Shown here in pieces: positions 1 to 11,700 of a stretch of DNA of 64,000 nt (the first letter of the stretch is position 1; each line of letters opens with the position of its first letter). The DNA is taken from assembly GCA_034336665.1 (NCBI GenBank), contig JAPFBE010000076.1, positions 124,001 to 188,000 on the forward strand. Direction: 5' to 3'. A program made the translations under genes and the position numbers. The stretch comes from Luscinia megarhynchos (Eukaryota; Chordata; Aves; Passeriformes; Turdidae). The notes under the pieces were generated by a model. That model was not told the origin of the DNA and did not search any database. It saw only the letters and a program-made list of their open reading frames with translations.

Positions 1-1447
1 ACACCTGTGTGATGGATAAACACACCTGTGTGATCAATAAACACACCTGTGTGATCAATAAACACACCTGTGTGATCGATAAACACACCTGTGTGATGGA
101 TAAACACACCTGTGTGATCAATAAACACACCTGTGTGATCAATAAACACACCTGTGTGATCAATAAACACACCTGTGTGATTGATAAACACACCTGTGTG
201 ATCAATAAACACACCTGTGTGATGGATAAACACACCTGTGTGATCAATAAACACACCTGTGTGATTGATAAACACCTGTGTGATCAATAAACACACCTGT
301 GTGATGATAAACACACCTGTGTGATCAATAAACACACCTGTGTGATCCATAAACACCTGTGTGATCGATAAACACACCTGTGTGATGATAAACACACCTG
401 TGTGATCAATAAACACACCTGTGTGATCAATAAACACCTGTGTGATCAATAAACACACCTGTGTGATGGATAAACACACCTGTGTGATGGATAAACACAC
501 CTGTGTGATGGATAAACACACCTGTGTGACTGATAAACACCTGTGTGATTGATAAACACACCTGTGTGATTGATAAACACACCTGTGTGATGGATAAACA
601 CACCTGTGTGATTGATAAACACACCTGTGTGATTGATAAACACACCTGTGTGATCAATAAACACACCTGTGTGATTGATAAACACACCTGTGTGATTGAT
701 AAACACACCTGTGTGATCAATAAACACACCTGTGTGATTGATAAACACACCTGTGTGATGATAAACACACCTGTGTGATGGATAAACACACCTGTGTGAT
801 TGATAAACACACCTGTGTGATGATAAACACACCTGTGTGATCAATAAACACACCTGTGTGATGGATAAACACACCTGTGTGATCGATAAACACCTGTGTG
901 ATTGATAAACACACCTGTGTGATCAATGAACACACCTGTGTGATCGATAAACACACCTGTGTGATTGATAAACACACCTGTGTGATCAATAAACACACCT
1001 GTGTGATTGATAAACACACCTGTGTGATCGATAAACACCTGTGTGATTGATAAACACACCTGTGTGATCAATGAACACACCTGTGTGATCGATAAACACA
1101 CCTGTGTGATGGATAAACACACCTGTGTGATCAATAAACACACCTGTGTGATGGATAAACACCTGTGTGATTGATAAACACACCTGTGTGATGATAAACA
1201 CCTGTGTGATCAATAAACACACCTGTGTGATTGATAAACACACCTGTGTGATCAATAAACACCTGTGTGATCAATAAACACACCTGTGTGATCGATAAAC
1301 ACCTGTGTGATTGATAAACACACCTGTGTGATCAATGAACACACCTGTGTGATTGATAAACACCTGTGTGATCGATAAACACACCTGTGTGATGGATAAA
1401 CACACCTGTGTGATTGATGAACACCTGTGTGATCAATAAACACACCT
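1..1447. repeat. 21-22 bp minisatellite, AATAAACACACCTGTGTGAT type
   Basis: About 65 tandem units of TGATCAATAAACACACCTG-TG with variants at the four bases before AAACAC (CAAT, GGAT, TGAT, CGAT). Each unit has an E-box CACCTG in the near-palindrome CACACCTGTGTG, and many have a plus-strand AATAAA. The array reaches the window edge. Confidence 0.97.
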
Positions 1448-1483
1448 GGCACAGCACACCTGTGTGATCATTTTGGGGGGTGG

Positions 1484-1489
1484 TTTATT
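1484..1489 (-). terminator. CFB: Second poly(A) signal AATAAA, likely CFB
   Basis: The minus strand reads GTGACAATAAACCACC, 30 bp past the previous signal in the direction of transcription. The two share GTGACAATAAA and look like a local duplication. Cleavage would fall near 1465 or slightly beyond. Confidence 0.55.
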
Positions 1490-1513
1490 GTCACCTGGGG
1501 TGGGGGGAGCTCA

Positions 1514-1519
1514 TTTATT
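1514..1519 (-). terminator. CFB: Poly(A) signal AATAAA, likely CFB
   Basis: The minus strand reads GACAATAAATGAGCTC in one of the few non-periodic stretches downstream of the CFB stop. No other minus-strand AATAAA was seen between the stop and here. The implied 3'UTR is about 4.1 kb of minisatellite. Confidence 0.55.
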
Positions 1520-1840
1520 GTCACCCCAGGGGGGGGCACCACACCTGTGTCATTACCTGGGGACACACCTGTGTCATTACCTGGGGGGTGACACCACACC
1601 TGTGTCATTACCTGGTGTCACCACACCTGTGTCATTACCTGTGGGGTGTCACCACACCTGTGTCATTACCTGGGTGACACACCTGTGTCATTACCTGGGG
1701 ACACACCTGTGTCATTACCTGGGGGGTGACACCACACCTGTGTCATTACCTGGGTGACACACCTGTGTCATTACCTGGGGGTGACACCTGTGTCATTACC
1801 TGGGGGACACCACACCTGCGTTTGTTGTCACCTGGGGCCG

Positions 1841-4800
1841 TGGTGGTGACACCTGGGGAGTCCCAGGTGTGTCCAGGTGAGTTCAGGGCAGTTCCAGGGT
1901 AGTTCCATGTATGCCCAGGTGTGTCCAGGTGTGTCCAGGTGTGCCCAGGTGTTCTCAGGGTAGGTCCACGCTGTTCCCAGGTGTATCCAGGTGTTCCCAG
2001 GTGTTCTCAGGTGTATCCAGGTGTGCCCAGGTGAGTTCAGGTGAGTTCAGGGTAATTCCAGAGTAGTTCCAGGGTAGTTCCAGTTGTTCCCAGGTGCACT
2101 CAGGTGTATCCAGGTGACTCAGGGCAGGAAGTCCAGGTGCGTCCAGGTGAGCTCAGGGTAATTCCAGGTGTATCCAGGTGTATCCGGGGTAATTCCAGGT
2201 GTTCCCAGGTGAACCCAGGTGTGTCCAGGTGAGTTCAGGGTAATTCCAGGTGTATCCAGGGTAATTCCAGGTGTTCCCAGGTGCACTCAGGTGTGCCCAG
2301 GTGCGTCCAGGTGAGCTCAGGGTAATTCCAGGTGTATCTAGGGTAATTCCAGGTGTTCCCAGGTGTGCCCAGGTGTTTCCAGGTGCACTCAGGTGTGTCC
2401 AGGTGAGTTCAGGGTAATTCCAGGTGTTCCCAGTTGCTCCCAGGTGTGTCCAGGTGTTTCCAGGGTAATTCCAGGTGTATCCAGGGTAATTCCAAGTGCA
2501 CTCAGGTGTGTCCAGGTGAGTTCAGGGTAGTTCCAGGTGTTCCCAGGTGTTCCCAGGTGTGCCCAGGTGCATCCAGGTGACTCAGAGCAGGAAGTCCAGG
2601 TGCGTCCAGGTGAGTTCAGGATAATTCCAGGTGTATCCAGGGTAATTCCAGGTGTTCCCAGGTGTGCCCAGGTGGCTCAGGGCAGGAAGCCCAAGGGTGC
2701 CCAGGTGAGTTCAGGTGAGTTCAGGGTAATTCCAGAGTAGTTCCAGGGTAGTTCCGGTTGTTCCCAGGTGTTCCCAGGTGCACTCAGGTGTATCCAGGGT
2801 AATTCCAGGTGTTCCCAGGTGTGTCCAGGTGAGTTCAGGGTAATTCCAGGTGTGTCCAGGTGCACTCAGCTGTTCCCAAATGTTCCCAGGTGTTCCCAGT
2901 TACTCTCAGGTGCTCCCAGGTGTTCCCAGGTGCTCTCAGGTGCTCCCAGGTGCCTAGGTGCGCCAGGGCAGGAACCGCAGGTGTGTCCAGGTGAGTTCAG
3001 GGTAATTCCAGGTGCTCCCAGGTGTGCCCAGGTGCACTCAGGTGCGCCCAGGTGCGTCAGGGCAGGAACCCCAGGTGTGTCCAGGTGAATTCAGGGCAAT
3101 TCCAGGTGCTCTCAGGTGTGCCCAGGTGTTCCCAGGTGCGCCCAGGTGCCTCAGGGCAGGAACCGCAGGTGTACCAAGGTGAGTTCAGGGTAAATCCAGG
3201 TGCACTCAGGTGTGTCCAGGTGGTCCCAGGTGCTCTCAGGGCAGGAACCCCAGGTGTGCCAGGTGAGTTCAGGGTAATTCCAGGTGTTTCCAGGGTAACT
3301 CCAGGTGTCCCCAGGTGTTCCCCAGGTGTTCCCAGGTGCACTCAGGTGCGTCAGGGCAGGAAGCCCAGGTGTGCCAGGTGAGTTCAGGGTAATTCCAGGT
3401 GAGTTCAGGGTAACTCCAGGTGTTCCCAGGTGTGCCCAGGTGTTCCCAGGTGTTCCCAGGTGCGCCCAGGTGTTCCCAGGTGCGCCCAGGTGTTCCCAGG
3501 TGTTCCCAGGTGCACTCAGGTGTGCCCAGGTGCTCCCAGGTGTACCAAGGTGAGTTCAGGGTAATTCCAGGTGAGTTCAGGGTAATTCCAGGTGAGTTCA
3601 GGGTAACTCCAGGTGTTCCCAGGTGTGCCCAGGTGTTCCCAGGTGTGTCCAGGTGAGTTCAGGGTAATTCCAGGTGTTTCCAGGGTAACTCCAGGTGTTC
3701 CCAGGTGCTCTCAGGGCAGGAAGCCCAGGTGTACCAAGGTGAGTTCAGGGTAATTCCAGGTGAGTTCAGGGTAATTCCAGGTGAGTTCAGGGTAACTCCA
3801 GGTGTTCCCAGGTGTGCCCAGGTGTTCCCAGGGTGTGTCCAGGTGAGTTCAGGGTAACTCCAGGTGTGTCCAGGTGCTCTCAGGTGTGCCCAGGTGCACT
3901 CAGGTGCTCCCCAGGTGTGTCCAGGTGCACTCAGGTGCGTCAGGGCAGGAAGCCCAGGTGTGCCAGGTGAGTTCAGGGGTAATTCCAGGTGAGTTCAGGG
4001 TAACTCCAGGTGTTCCCAGGTGTGCCCAGGTGTTCCCAGGTGTTCCCAGGTGCGCCCAGGTGTTCCCAGGTGCTTCCAGGTGTTCCCAGGTGTTCCCAGG
4101 TGCACTCAGGTGTGCCCAGGTGCTCCCAGGTGTACCAAGGTGAGTTCAGGGTAATTCCAGGTGAGTTCAGGGTAACTCCAGGTGTTCCCAGGTGTGCCCA
4201 GGTGTTCCCAGGTGTGTCCAGGTGAGTTCAGGGTAACTCCAGGTGTGTCCAGGTGCTCTCAGGTGTGCCCAGGTGCACTCAGGTGCTCCCCAGGTGTGTC
4301 CAGGTGCACTCAGGTGCGTCAGGGCAGGAAGCCCAGGTGTGCCAGGTGAGTTCAGGGTAATTCCAGGTGAGTTCAGGGTAACTCCAGGTGTCCCCAGGTG
4401 TGCCCAGGTGTTCCCAGGTGCCCCAGGTGTTCCCAGGTGTTCCCAGGTGCACTCAGGTGTGCCCAGGTGCACTCAGGTGTACCAAGGTGAGTTCAGGGTA
4501 ATTCCAGGTGAGTTCAGGGTAATTCCAGGTGAGTTCAGGGTAACTCCAGGTGTTCCCAGGTGCTCCCAGTTGCTCCCAGGTGTGCCCAGGTGTTCCCAGG
4601 TGTGCCCAGGTGTTCCCAGGTGCGTCAGGGCAGGAACCGCAGGTGTACCAAGGTGAGTTCAGGGTAACTCCAGGTGAGTTCAGGGTAATTCCAGGTGCTC
4701 TCAGGTGTGCCCAGGTGCTCCCAGGTGCTCTCAGGGCAGGAACCCCAGGTGTGTCCAGGTGAGTTCAGGGTAATTCCAGGTGTTTCCAGGGTAACTCCAG

Positions 4801-5582
4801 GTGTCCCCAGGTGCTCCCAGGTGTTCCCAGGTGTTCCCAGGTGTTCCCAGGTGCTCTCAGGTGCTCCCAGGTGCGCCCAGGTGTTCCCAGGTGTTCCCAG
4901 GTGCACTCAGGTGTGCCCAGGTGCTCTCAGGTGTACCCAAGGTGAGTTCAGGGTAATTCCAGGTGAGTTCAGGGTAATTCCAGGTGAGTTCAGAGTAACT
5001 CCAGGTGTCCCCAGGTGTTCCCAGGTGCTCCCAGTTGCTCCCAGGTGTCCCCAGGTGTTCCCAGGTGTTCCCAGGTGTTCCCAGGTGCTCCCAGTTGCTC
5101 CCAGGTGTCCCCAGGTGTCCCCAGGTGCTCCCAGGTGTGTCCAGGTGCTCTCAGGTGTCCCCAGGTGCGTCAGGGCAGGAACCCCAGGTGTGCCAGGTGA
5201 GTTCAGGGTAATTCCAGGTGAGTTCAGGGTAACTCCAGGTGTCCCCAGGTGTGCCCAGGTGTCCCCAGGTGTGCCCAGGTGTTCCCAGGTGTTCCCAGGT
5301 GCACTCAGGTGCGTCCAGGTGCGCCCAGGTGTTCCCAGGTGCACTCAGGTGTTCCCAGGTGCTCCCAGGTGCGCCAGGTGCTCTCAGAGGGCAGGAACCC
5401 CAGGTGTGTCCAGGTGAGTTCAGGGTAATTCCAGGTGAGTTCAGGGTAACTCCAGGTGTTCCCAGTTGCTCTCAGGTGTTTCCAGGGTAACTCCAGGTGT
5501 TCCCAGGTGTTCCCAGGTGCTCCCAGGTGTTCCCAGGTGTTCCCAGGTGCGCCCAGGTGTGCCCAGGTGTGCCCAGGTGCTC
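1841..5582. repeat. CCAGGTG minisatellite with higher-order units, in the CFB 3'UTR/downstream
   Basis: Built from CCCAGGTGTTCCCAGGTG and GAGTTCAGGGTAATTCC blocks. Interspersed blocks TCAGGGCAGGAACCCCAG (for example near 3060, 3240, 4735, 5170 and 5390) copy the end of exon 18 (GFLP and TGA on the minus strand). A larger unit of about 600 bp is repeated between 3.35 and 4.5 kb. Confidence 0.93.
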
Positions 5583-5729
5583 TCAGGGCAGGAACCCCAG
5601 GTCCTCGTCCTGCAGCCGCTGCCGCAGCCAGGGCAGCACCTCGAACAGGCTGAGGTGGAAATCGCGGGCGAAGGACGGAGCGCGGCGCTGGCGGCAGGCG
5701 GGGACCACGCCCCAGCTGACCACGCCCAC
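5583..5729 (-). CDS. CFB: CFB exon 18: C-terminus and stop
   Basis: Fully open, 48 codons plus [51 protein letters not shown]. It matches VGVISWGVVDVCKNQ and [27 protein letters not shown]. The SWG pocket strand and the following Cys are kept. The LQDEDLGFL ending separates factor B from C2. Acceptor CCCCAG. Six upstream copies of its first 17 or so codons, each with the acceptor, lie between 5.79 and 6.59 kb. Confidence 0.96.
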   Translation of the reverse strand: MGVVSWGVVPACRQRRAPSFARDFHLSLFEVLPWLRQRLQDEDLGFLP

Positions 5730-8700
5730 CTGGGGACACACCTGGGGTCACTCAGGGGTCACAGGGGTCAGGGGGAATGGCCACGCCCACCCAGGAGCGC
5801 GGCGCTGGCGGCAGGCGGGGACCACGCCCCAGCTGACCACGCCCACCTGGGGACACACCTGGGGTCACTCAGGGTCAGGGGGAGTGGCCACACCCACCAG
5901 GGGGCGCTGGCGCTGGCGGCAGGCGGGACCACGCCCCAGCTGACCACGCCCACCTGGGGGCACACCTGGGAGTCACCTGGGGTCACAGGGGTCACTCAGG
6001 GGGTCAGGGGGAGTGGCCACACCCACCCAGGGGTGCGGCGCTGGCGGCAGGCGGGGACCACGCCCCAGCTGACCACGCCCACCTGGGGGCACACCTGGGG
6101 TCACCTGGGGTCACTCAGGGGTCAGGGGGAATGGCCACACCCACCCAGGGGTCACTCAGGGGTCAGGGGGAGTGGCCACACCCACCCAAGAGCGGCGCTG
6201 GCGGCAGGCGGGGACCACGCCCCAGCTGACCACGCCCACCTGGGGACACACCTGGGGTCACCTGGGGTCACAGGGGTCACTCAGGGGTCACTCAGGGGTC
6301 AGGGTGAATGGCCACACACCCACCCAGGGGGTCACTCAGGGGTCAGGGGTGAATGGCCACACCACCAGGAGCTGGCTGGCGGCAGGCGGGGACCACGCCC
6401 CAGCTGACCACGCCCACCTGGGCGGGAAAAAGAGTCACCTGGGGGTCACTCAGGGGTCACTGGGGGTCACTCAGGGGTCACAGGAGTCAGGGGAATGGCC
6501 ATTCCCACCCAGGGGTCACTCAGGGGTCACCCAGAGCGGCGCTGGCGGCAGGCGGGGACCACGCCCCAGCTGACCACGCCCACCTGGGGACACACCTGGG
6601 GTCACCTGGGGTCACCGGGGTCACTCAGGGGTCACTCAGGGGTCACCTGGGGGTCACTCAGGGGGTCGCTCAGGGGGTCACCTGGGGTCACTGGGGGTCA
6701 CTCAGGGGTCACCTGGGGTCACCTGGGGGTCACCTGGGGGTCACTCAGGGGTCACAGGGGGTCACTCAGGGGTCACTCAGGGGTCACTCAGGGGTCAGGG
6801 GGAATGGCCACGCCCACCCAGGGGTCACTCAGGGGTCAGCGCTGTGGTCACCAGTTTGTCCCAGTTCCCATCCCAGTCCCTCCCAGTCCATCCCAGTCCA
6901 TCCCAGTCCCTCCCAGTCCATCCCAGTCCATCCCAGTCCCTCCCAGTTTGTCCCAGTCCCATCCCTGTCCATCCCAGTCCATCCCAGTCGCTCCCAGTTC
7001 CCATCCCAGTCCATCCCAGTCCATCCCAGTCCATCCCAGTCCCTCCCAGTCCCTCCCAGTTCCCATCCCAGTCCCATCCCAGTCCATCCCAGTTCCCCCT
7101 CACCTGGAAGTGTCGCTTCCCCCAAGTGACGATGACGGGGCCACCGGAGTCACCTGTGGGGAGAAACTGGGATGGACTGGGATGGACTGGGAGGGACTGG
7201 GGGAACTGGGAGGGACTGGGATGGACTGGGGGGACTGGGAGGGACTGGGAGGGACTGGGAGGGACTGGGAGGGACTGGGACAAACTGGGACGAACTGGGA
7301 TGAACCGGGATGAACTGGGGAGAAGGGACTGGTTTATACCGGTCTATACTGGTTTATACTGGTTTATACCGGTTTATACTGGCTTATACCGGTTTATACT
7401 GGTTTATACCGGTCTATACTGGTTTATACTGGTTTATACCGGTTTATACTGGTCTATACTGGTTTATACTGGTTTATACTGGTGCGTGCACGGGGCAGGC
7501 ATTGGGGTCCACCTGGGGCTCGTGGCCCCCGAGCACAGGAACCGGCCCATACTGGTTTATACTGGTTTATACTGGTTTATACTGGTTTATACCCGGTCTA
7601 TACTGGTTTGTACCGGTCTATACTGTTTTATACTGGTTTATACTGGTGCGCGACTGCGGGGCAGCCGTTGGGGTCCACCTGGGGCTCGCGTGCCCCCCGA
7701 GCACAGGAACCGGCCCATACTGGTTTATACTGGTTTATACTGGTTTATACCGGTCTATACTGGTTTATACTGGTCCATACTGGTTTACACTGGTCCATAC
7801 TGGTTTATACCGGTTTATACTGGTCTATACTGGTTTATACTGGTTTATACTGGTGCGTACCGGGGCAGGCGTTGGGGTCCACCTGGGGCTCGTGCCCCCC
7901 CGAGCACAGGAACCGGCCCATACTGGTTTATACTGGTTTGTACTGGTTTATACCTGTTTATACCGGTTTATACTGGTCCATACTGGTTTATACTGGTCTA
8001 TACCAGTTTATACTGGTTTATACTGGTTTATACTGGTGCGTACCGGGGCAGGCGTTGGGGTCCACCTGGGGCTCGTGGCCCCCCGAGCACAGGAACCGGC
8101 CCATACTGGTTTATACTGGTTTATACTGGTCCATACTGGTCTATACCGGTTTATACTGGTTTATACCGGTCTATACTGGTTTATACTGGTTTGTACTGGT
8201 GCGTGCAGGGGCAGGCGTTGGGATCCACCTGGGGCTCGTGCCCCCCCGAGCACAGGAACCGGCCCCTACTGGTCTATACCGGTTTATACTGGTTTATACC
8301 GGTCTATACTGGTTTATACTGGTTTGTACTGGTGCGTACCGGGGCAGGCGTTGGGGTCCACCTGGGGCTCGTGCCCCCCCGAGCACAGGAACCGGGGGGT
8401 GACGACGTCGTCCAGCGAGGTGACGTTGGCGTAGGGGGGGGCGCGGAGGGCGTCGGTCAGGCAGGGGAGGCGCTGCGGGCACAGGGGTCACTCAGGGGGT
8501 CACAGGGGTCACACAGGGGTCACAGGGGGTCAGTCAGGGGTCACTCAGGTCAGAGAGGTCACTCAGGGGTCACTCAGGGGTCATTGGGGGCTGGCAGTCG
8601 GTCAGGCAGGGGGAGGCGCTGCGGGCACAGGGGTCACTGAGAGGTCAGCAGGGTCACTCAGGGGTCAGCGGGGTCACTCAGGGGTCACTCAGGTCAGCGG

Positions 8701-11700
8701 GGTCACTCGGGGGTCAGAGGGGTCACTCCAGGGGTCATTGGGGGCTGTGGAGGGTGTCGGTCAGGCAGGGGAGGCGCTCGCGGGCAGAGGGGTCACACAG
8801 GGGTCACTCAGGGGTCACTCGGGGTCACACAGGGGTCAGAGGGTCACTCAGGGGTCAGCGGGGGTCAGTCAGGGGTCAGTGGTGTCAGTGGGGGTCACTC
8901 AGGGGTCATTGGGGGCGCGGAGGCGTCCAGGGTCAGGCAGGGGAGGCTTTGGGGGCACAGGGGTCACACGGGTCACAGGGGTCACACAGGGGTCACAGGG
9001 GTCACTCAGGGGTCACTCAGGTCAGAGGGGTCACTCGGGGGTCAGCGGGGTCAGTCAGGGGGTCACTCAGGGGGTCATTGGGGGGCTGGAGGTCAGGGTC
9101 AGGCAGGGGAGGTGCTGATGGCAGAGGGGTCACACAGGGGGTCACTCAGGGGTCACAGGGGTCAGTCAGGGGTCACAGGGGTCAGTCAGGGGTCACTCAG
9201 GTCAGAGGGGTCACTCGGGGGTCATTGGGGTCACTCAGGGGGTCATTGGGGGCTAGGAGGGCGCCGGTCAGGCAGGGGAGGCGCTCGCGAGGCACAGGGG
9301 TCACTCAGGGGTCACAGGGGTCACACAGGGGGTCACTCAGGTCAGCAGGGGTCACTCAGGGGGTCACTCAGGTCAGAGGGGTCACTCGGGGGTCATTAGG
9401 GGTCACTCAGGGGTCATTAAGGGGGCGTGGAGGCGTCGGTCAGGCAGGGGAGGCGCTAAGGCACAGGGGGTCACTCAGGGGGTCACAGGGGTCACTCAGG
9501 GGTCACAGGGGTCAGTCAGGGGTCAGTCAGGGGTCACTCAGGTCAGAGAGGTCACTCAGGGGGTCACTCAGGGGGTCATTGGGGGCGCTGGAGGGCGTCG
9601 GTCAGGCAGGGGGAGGCGCTCGCGGGCACAGGGGTCACACAGGGGTCACAGGGGTCACACAGGGGTCACTCACGGACAGACGGACACATGGACAGATGGA
9701 CAGACACACGGACAGACACATGGACAGACAGACACAGACACACAGACACACAGACACACGGACACAGACAGGCGGACAGACAGACACACGGACACATGGA
9801 CAGACACACAGACAGAACACAGACACACGGACAAACGGACAAACGGACACACGGACACACAGACACGCGGACAGACAGGCGGGCGTGTCCCCACCTGGTC
9901 CCCAGTTTCAGCAGCACCTTCTGGCGCTGGACAGACGGACACACAGACACACGGACACCACCGGACAGACACACAGACACACGGACAGACAGACACACGG
10001 ACACACGGACACACAGACACTACGGACAGAACACATGGACAGAGCGGACACCTGCGGACACACAGACACAACGGACAGACGGACACACAGACACACGGAC
10101 ACCCGGACACACGGACAGACAGACACCGCGGACAGACAGACAGACAGACACAGACACACGGACAGACAGACACCACGGACAGACGGACACACAGACACAC
10201 GGACAGACACACGGACAGACACAGGGACAGACACACAGACAGACAGACACCGCGGACAGACAGACACACGGACAGACACACGGACAGACACACGGACAGA
10301 CACACAGACACACGGACACACGGACACACAGACACACACACACGGACAGACACACAGACAGACACACAGACACACACGGACAGACACACGGACACACAGA
10401 CACACAGACACACAGACACACACGGACAGACACACAGACACACAGACACACAGACACACAGACACACACACACGGACAGACAGACAGACCTGGTCCCCCA
10501 GTTTCAGCAGCACCTTCTGGCTTCGGACAGACACACGGACACACGGACAGACACACAGACACACAGACAGGCGGACACACGGACAGACACACAGACACAC
10601 AGACACACAGACACACGGACACACGGACACACAGACACCGCGGACAGACACACGGACAGACACACAGACACACGGACACACGGACAGACACACAGACACA
10701 CGGACAGACACACAGACACACGGACACACAGACACACGGACAGACGGACAGACAGACACACACACACACGGACACGGACGAGGGACGGACGAGACCTGGT
10801 CCCCCAGTTTCAGCAGCACCTTCTGGGCTGCAGCCCCTGAGGCAGCGCCCGGCTCAGGAAAAACGCATCCACGTTCTTGGGGGCAGCAGCAGCCGGCCTG
10901 GGGGTCACACAGGGGTCACGGGGTCACACAGGGGTCACGAGGGGTCACGCGAGGGGTCACACAGGGTCACACAGGGGTCACACAGGGGTCACGGGGTCAC
11001 GCAGGGGTCACACAGAGGGTCACACAGGGGTCACACAGGGTCACACGAGGGTCACACAGGGGTCACACAGAGGGTCACACAGAGGGTCACACAGGGGTCA
11101 CACAGGGGGTCACACAGGGGTCAGACAGGGGTCACAGGGGTCACAGGGGTCACACAGGTCACACAGAGGGTCACACAGAGGGTCAGACAGGGTCACACAG
11201 GGTCACACAGGGGTCACACAGGGGTCACACAGGGTCACACAGGGGTCACACAGGGGTCACTCAGGGGTCACACAGGGTCACACAGGGTCACACAGGGTCA
11301 CACAGGGTCACACAGGGTCACACGGGGTCACACAGGGTCACACAGGGGTCACACAGGGGGTCACAAAGGGGTCACACAAGGGTCACACAGGGGTCAGACA
11401 GGGGTCACAAAGGGGTCACACAAGGGTCACACAGGGGTCAGACAGGGGGTCACAGGGGTCACAGGGGGTCACACAGGGGTCACGGGGTCACACAGGGGTC
11501 ACAGGGTCACACAGGGGTCACGGGGTCACACAGGGGTCACGAGGGTCACACAGGGGTCATGGGGGTCAGACAGGGGGTCACACAGGGTCACACAGGGTCA
11601 CACAGGGGTCACAGGGGTCACAGGGGTCACACAAAGGTCATGGGGGTCACACAGGGGTCACACAGGGTCACACACGGGTCACACAGGGGTCACACAGGGG

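Larger units (their letters stand above)
1448..1840. repeat. Minisatellite, ACACCTGTGTCATTACCTGGGG type
   Basis: About a dozen units of roughly 24 bp sharing ACACCTGTGT with the neighbouring array but with CATTACCTGGGG in place of the AT-rich part. The start holds the two minus-strand AATAAA signals. Confidence 0.9.

Noticed and set aside
9..290. Cys-containing repeat peptide (DKHTCVIN) on the plus strand
   Set aside because: It is a translation of the 21-bp minisatellite. Length changes of 1-3 bp between units break the frame every few copies.
1..1447. CRISPR-like regular repeats
   Set aside because: Units are directly adjacent with no unique spacers, and the setting is a vertebrate gene.
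7326..8640. Tyr/Trp-rich repeat frame (LVYTGLYW) that looks like a membrane or silk-type repeat protein
   Set aside because: It is a translation of the TGGTTTATAC array with antisense exon 16 copies as the non-repeat parts.
9671..10788. Telomere-like or transposon-derived repeat
   Set aside because: The unit GGACAGACACAC is not TTAGGG. No terminal inverted repeats, target-site duplications or transposase are visible anywhere in the window.
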